From CAYJDR01 sp964368965 (GTDB taxonomy: Bacteria; Chrysiogenota; Deferribacteres; Deferribacterales; Mucispirillaceae), in the NCBI GenBank assembly GCA_964368965.1, contig CAYJDR010000008.1, positions 16,215-80,214 of the forward strand: 64,000 bases of DNA, given 5' to 3'. This document shows, piece after piece, positions 61,721 to 64,000 of this stretch (position 1 is the stretch's first letter; each line of letters begins with the position of its first letter). The position numbers and the translations under genes were made by a program. The notes beneath the pieces were generated by a model. It worked only from the letters and a program-made list of their open reading frames with translations. It had not been told where the DNA came from and did no database searches.

Positions 61721-61745
61721 GAGGGAACGGTGATTGAGTTCCCTC
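61721..61745. repeat. Hairpin directly after rdhA copy 2
   Basis: GAGGGAAC and GTTCCCTC are perfect arms with a 9-nt loop, ten bases beyond the rdhA stop. No T-run follows on either strand, so it looks more like an mRNA-stability hairpin than a terminator. Confidence 0.5.
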
Positions 61746-61754
61746 ACCAACTTA

Positions 61755-63404
61755 TTAATGCATGCCTTCGTATTCCCAAGTCTTCTCAATATTAGAGAAG
61801 AAGTCTTCCGAACGCTCCCACCAGATTGGGTCATGGTAAGTAGCTTCTCTACCACCGTCCCATCCTGCACGGAACTCTTCGCCTTTAGGATACTTAAAGA
61901 AGTTTTGTTGCATAGCAAGTAAAGTTGTACCAACAATTCCTAAAGAATCTCTAGCATCTAACTCACGAGAGATAGCATGTATCCATGTATTCTTACGAGA
62001 GAACGGACATACAGCGATACAAACACGGCAACCATCGCCAGAGAATGTAGTACCTGCAACCCATTGTCTGTAACATTTTTCTTCATCAAGCAACCAGCGT
62101 TTAAAGCCACGCACAACTGTTGTTGGCTCATCATCAAACGGGATAGCGCCTGTTGGGCAAGTTTCTGCACAGATTTTACATTTCATACAGAACTTAGCCA
62201 TATTGATGTTGATTGGTTTATCATATTCAAAGTCAACATTTGTGATAACGCCAGCTGGACGCATGTTTGCACCAACCTCAGGAACCATAACTAAACCAGC
62301 ACGAGAGTACTCGCCCATACCAGATAATAGTGTATATGGAGTCATCATAACTTCATAGTGGTTACCAGGCCATTGTGCACGTGCTGGGTATCCTATTGCT
62401 TTCAAAAATGTTTCTGTCATACCAGCAGCCAATTTAACACGGAAATAACCATCGTATGATGTTGAGTAACCGATTGCTGCTTGAGTAGTATCCCACTGCA
62501 TTGGGTGTCCGAAAACGATCATACTTTTCCAGTGGTCAGGTATTTTATCGCCCCAGTTATCCCAACCACGGTTAGGCATACCACGCATTAGATTTTTGAA
62601 TACAAAACGCTCGTCAAGTTTACAAATCCTAACAAACGAAGCACCAAACATGTGGCCAATTGCTTTTATTAGCTGGCTAGCATGTGCAGGCGATTTGAAT
62701 TCCATCTTATTTGCACTAATACCTCTGTAATCCCAATCCTCTGGTGGTATTGGTTTGCCTTCTTTCATGTGAATATCGTTAGGGTCAACAGGGATAGTAG
62801 AACCAGCGTGGTTGTACATTGCAGAGCTGTAGCCTTTAGTATATGCATATGCGATTGCATAACGTTTATGCCCTTCTTCTTTCCACCATTTTTGGCGGTT
62901 TGCAAGCAGTTGATAGCTCTCAACAAGGGCAGCATAGCTAATAGGTCTTTCACGGTAGTAATCACCGATTTCACCTGGCATAGCTTCAACACCCATATCT
63001 GGGTTCCATAGTTTTTTACTTACTAACGCGCCAACTGCACGGCGTCTTTCGAATAGTAAGTCATACCAGTTAGGCCTTGTAACTTCGCCAACTGGCTCCA
63101 TCATTGCTGCAGTTTCAGCTTCAAAGTTTTTACGGTTAAAGAATTGGTCATCACCGTTATATGTTCTACCGTAACCAGTATAACCATCTGAAGATTTACC
63201 AGTTGCCATACCTGTTGCAGCAGAACCAGCCATAGATAATGCAGCGGCAGCGGCACCACTATACTTCAATAAGTTACGGCGAGAAATCCCTTTACCATCA
63301 ACACCATCTTGAGCTTCTAGCTCTTCCCTAGAAATAAAGTTCTTAGGGTCGTTGATGACTTGCAGAGCATCTTGCTCCGTCTTTTTAGTTTCATCGTTTG
63401 ACAT
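61755..63404 (-). CDS. rdhA: Reductive dehalogenase catalytic subunit RdhA (copy 2)
   Basis: A 549-residue paralogue of the RdhA at 50688, with long identical blocks in its C-terminal half. The Tat motif SRRNLLK begins at residue 41 after a charged leader with the shared block QDALQVINDPKNFIS. Both 4Fe-4S sets are intact: CMKCKICAETCP near residue 408, and EKCYRQW plus CRVCIAVCP near residue 465. I use the ATG at 63404 (MSNDETKK) with AGGGAG 6 nt upstream; another ATG two codons earlier and longer frames are less well placed. No sigma-54 promoter is visible upstream, unlike copy 1. Substrate unknown; residue changes in the middle third may alter it. Confidence 0.95.
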   Translation of the reverse strand: MSNDETKKTEQDALQVINDPKNFISREELEAQDGVDGKGISRRNLLKYSGAAAAALSMAGSAATGMATGKSSDGYTGYGRTYNGDDQFFNRKNFEAETAAMMEPVGEVTRPNWYDLLFERRRAVGALVSKKLWNPDMGVEAMPGEIGDYYRERPISYAALVESYQLLANRQKWWKEEGHKRYAIAYAYTKGYSSAMYNHAGSTIPVDPNDIHMKEGKPIPPEDWDYRGISANKMEFKSPAHASQLIKAIGHMFGASFVRICKLDERFVFKNLMRGMPNRGWDNWGDKIPDHWKSMIVFGHPMQWDTTQAAIGYSTSYDGYFRVKLAAGMTETFLKAIGYPARAQWPGNHYEVMMTPYTLLSGMGEYSRAGLVMVPEVGANMRPAGVITNVDFEYDKPININMAKFCMKCKICAETCPTGAIPFDDEPTTVVRGFKRWLLDEEKCYRQWVAGTTFSGDGCRVCIAVCPFSRKNTWIHAISRELDARDSLGIVGTTLLAMQQNFFKYPKGEEFRAGWDGGREATYHDPIWWERSEDFFSNIEKTWEYEGMH

Positions 63405-63473
63405 ATTCATCTCCCTCCATGATTTTAACCAATCTAGCACTATTATTTTTGCAAGTATGTATCGACCGTTACA

Positions 63474-63497
63474 AATTATTAATTTTTTTTAATAATT
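63474..63497. promoter_or_regulatory. AT-rich inverted repeat upstream of rdhA copy 2
   Basis: AATTATTAA and TTAATAATT are perfect 9-bp arms around six T, 70 nt before the rdhA start. It is a candidate operator; the low complexity makes chance possible. Confidence 0.4.
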
Positions 63498-63507
63498 CTC
63501 AAAATAG

Positions 63508-63545
63508 CAAACCCCTCTAGCTCTCGCAAGCTAAAGGGGCGCAAA
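63508..63545 (-). terminator. Terminator after the outer-membrane protein gene
   Basis: Minus strand CCCCTTTAGCT pairs with AGCTAGAGGGG around a short loop and is followed by a loose T-rich stretch. It separates the outer-membrane gene from rdhA copy 2. Confidence 0.75.
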
Positions 63546-63591
63546 AAAAGAAGGAATGATTTGGTCTATTACACCCTACTGATGACAACTA

Positions 63592-64000
63592 TTACATAAT
63601 TAGGAATAATACTTTAACGCCGTAAAGTAGCTCACCTGTTTCAGTGTCTTGAGTTTTTGTGTCTTCTTTAGTATTATAATATGCGATCTCTGGTGTAACG
63701 ATAACGCCAGGGTATGCAATAATGTCAGTGTTTACGTATGCAGCATAACCAGCACCAACGTGAGAGATAATTTTTGGTGTAACTTTATAACCGATTTCAG
63801 CCGATACACCGTAGTCGATAGTGTTTTGGATGTTATATTCGTTACCGTCAGCTTCAAAACCTGGTGCTACATCATAGTCTAAACCAGCTGCGCCATAAAG
63901 TGGTGTATAGCTAAGGTGTGAAGCATCAGTTAAGCCAGCGTTCATACCACCATAAACGTTACCCTTGAAAACAAACTTGTTAAGATTATATTGACCGCCA
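63592..64000 (-). CDS. Outer-membrane beta-barrel protein (partial)
   Basis: The C-terminal 135 or so residues of a beta-barrel protein; the frame stays open to the window edge, so the start is missing. Alternating hydrophobic and polar strands are visible: LNKFVFKGNVYGGMNAGL, YGAAGLDYDVAPGF, IDYGVSAEIGYKVTPKIISHVGAGYAAYV, VTPEIAYYN and ELLYGVKVLFLIM. This resembles autotransporter or OmpA-like barrels, although the last residue is Met rather than Phe. It implies a diderm envelope. It could be a porin or an adhesin. A terminator follows. Confidence 0.78.
   Translation of the reverse strand, partial: GGQYNLNKFVFKGNVYGGMNAGLTDASHLSYTPLYGAAGLDYDVAPGFEADGNEYNIQNTIDYGVSAEIGYKVTPKIISHVGAGYAAYVNTDIIAYPGVIVTPEIAYYNTKEDTKTQDTETGELLYGVKVLFLIM

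Noticed and set aside
63404..63545. Sigma-54 promoter for rdhA copy 2
   Set aside because: The only candidate (GG...TTGCA near 63449-63468) has 13 rather than 10 bases between GG and GC, which is not compatible with sigma-54 recognition.
1..64000. CRISPR arrays, tRNA and rRNA genes, inteins
   Set aside because: No regularly spaced repeats, no tRNA-like T-loop sequence with paired arms, no rRNA sequence, and no insertion in DnaB or RecA was found on reading both strands.

Overview
The window is a 64 kb piece of an AT-rich genome from a diderm (Gram-negative) bacterium that probably lives anaerobically. Evidence for a diderm is an outer-membrane beta-barrel protein at the right edge, a lipoprotein with ankyrin repeats and an O-antigen-type glycan cluster. 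Evidence for anaerobic respiration is two reductive dehalogenase operons and a NosR/RdhC-like membrane flavo-iron-sulfur protein. The order ilvD-ilvB-ilvN-ilvC-psd-pssA-leuA and sigma-54 promoters would suit Deferribacterota or Desulfobacterota-like lineages, but the phylum cannot be fixed from the sequence alone. A run of 100 N at 39969-40068 is a scaffold gap.

Left third (1-16 kb): housekeeping operons on the minus strand. These are MOSC/MogA-holB-ricT-metG-tatD and gltX-der-aminotransferase, with an ArsR regulator, a 61-residue small gene behind a sigma-54 promoter, an ankyrin lipoprotein paired with a small membrane protein, and a pta-tauE-DUF1634 operon. Next come fmt and htpX.

Centre (18-40 kb): a tandem array of four c-di-GMP phosphodiesterase-type proteins (18267-29503). 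Three have two periplasmic solute-binding domains each, and all four share a degenerate GGDEF domain followed by an intact EAL domain. Then come recA-recX-rplI-dnaB, with a GAAC-N4-GTTC SOS box before recA, and the branched-chain amino acid/phosphatidylethanolamine operon.

Right third (40-64 kb): ilvD, a chemoreceptor fused to hemerythrin, a TPR protein, the RdhC/NosR-like operon and a mannitol operon (mannitol 2-dehydrogenase, MFS transporter, fructokinase). Two closely related rdhA-rdhB operons follow, separated by a sigma-54 enhancer-binding regulator and a surface-glycan cluster (wecE transaminase, WbsX-like protein, glycosyltransferases, sugar formyltransferase). The first rdhA has a full-consensus sigma-54 promoter (TGGCACG-N4-TTGCA) and a palindromic candidate enhancer site between it and the divergent regulator gene. 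The second rdhA has no visible sigma-54 promoter. Mannitol oxidation could supply electrons to organohalide respiration, with the RdhC-like protein as an accessory factor; this link is inference.

No rRNA, tRNA, CRISPR array or recognisable insertion sequence was seen.
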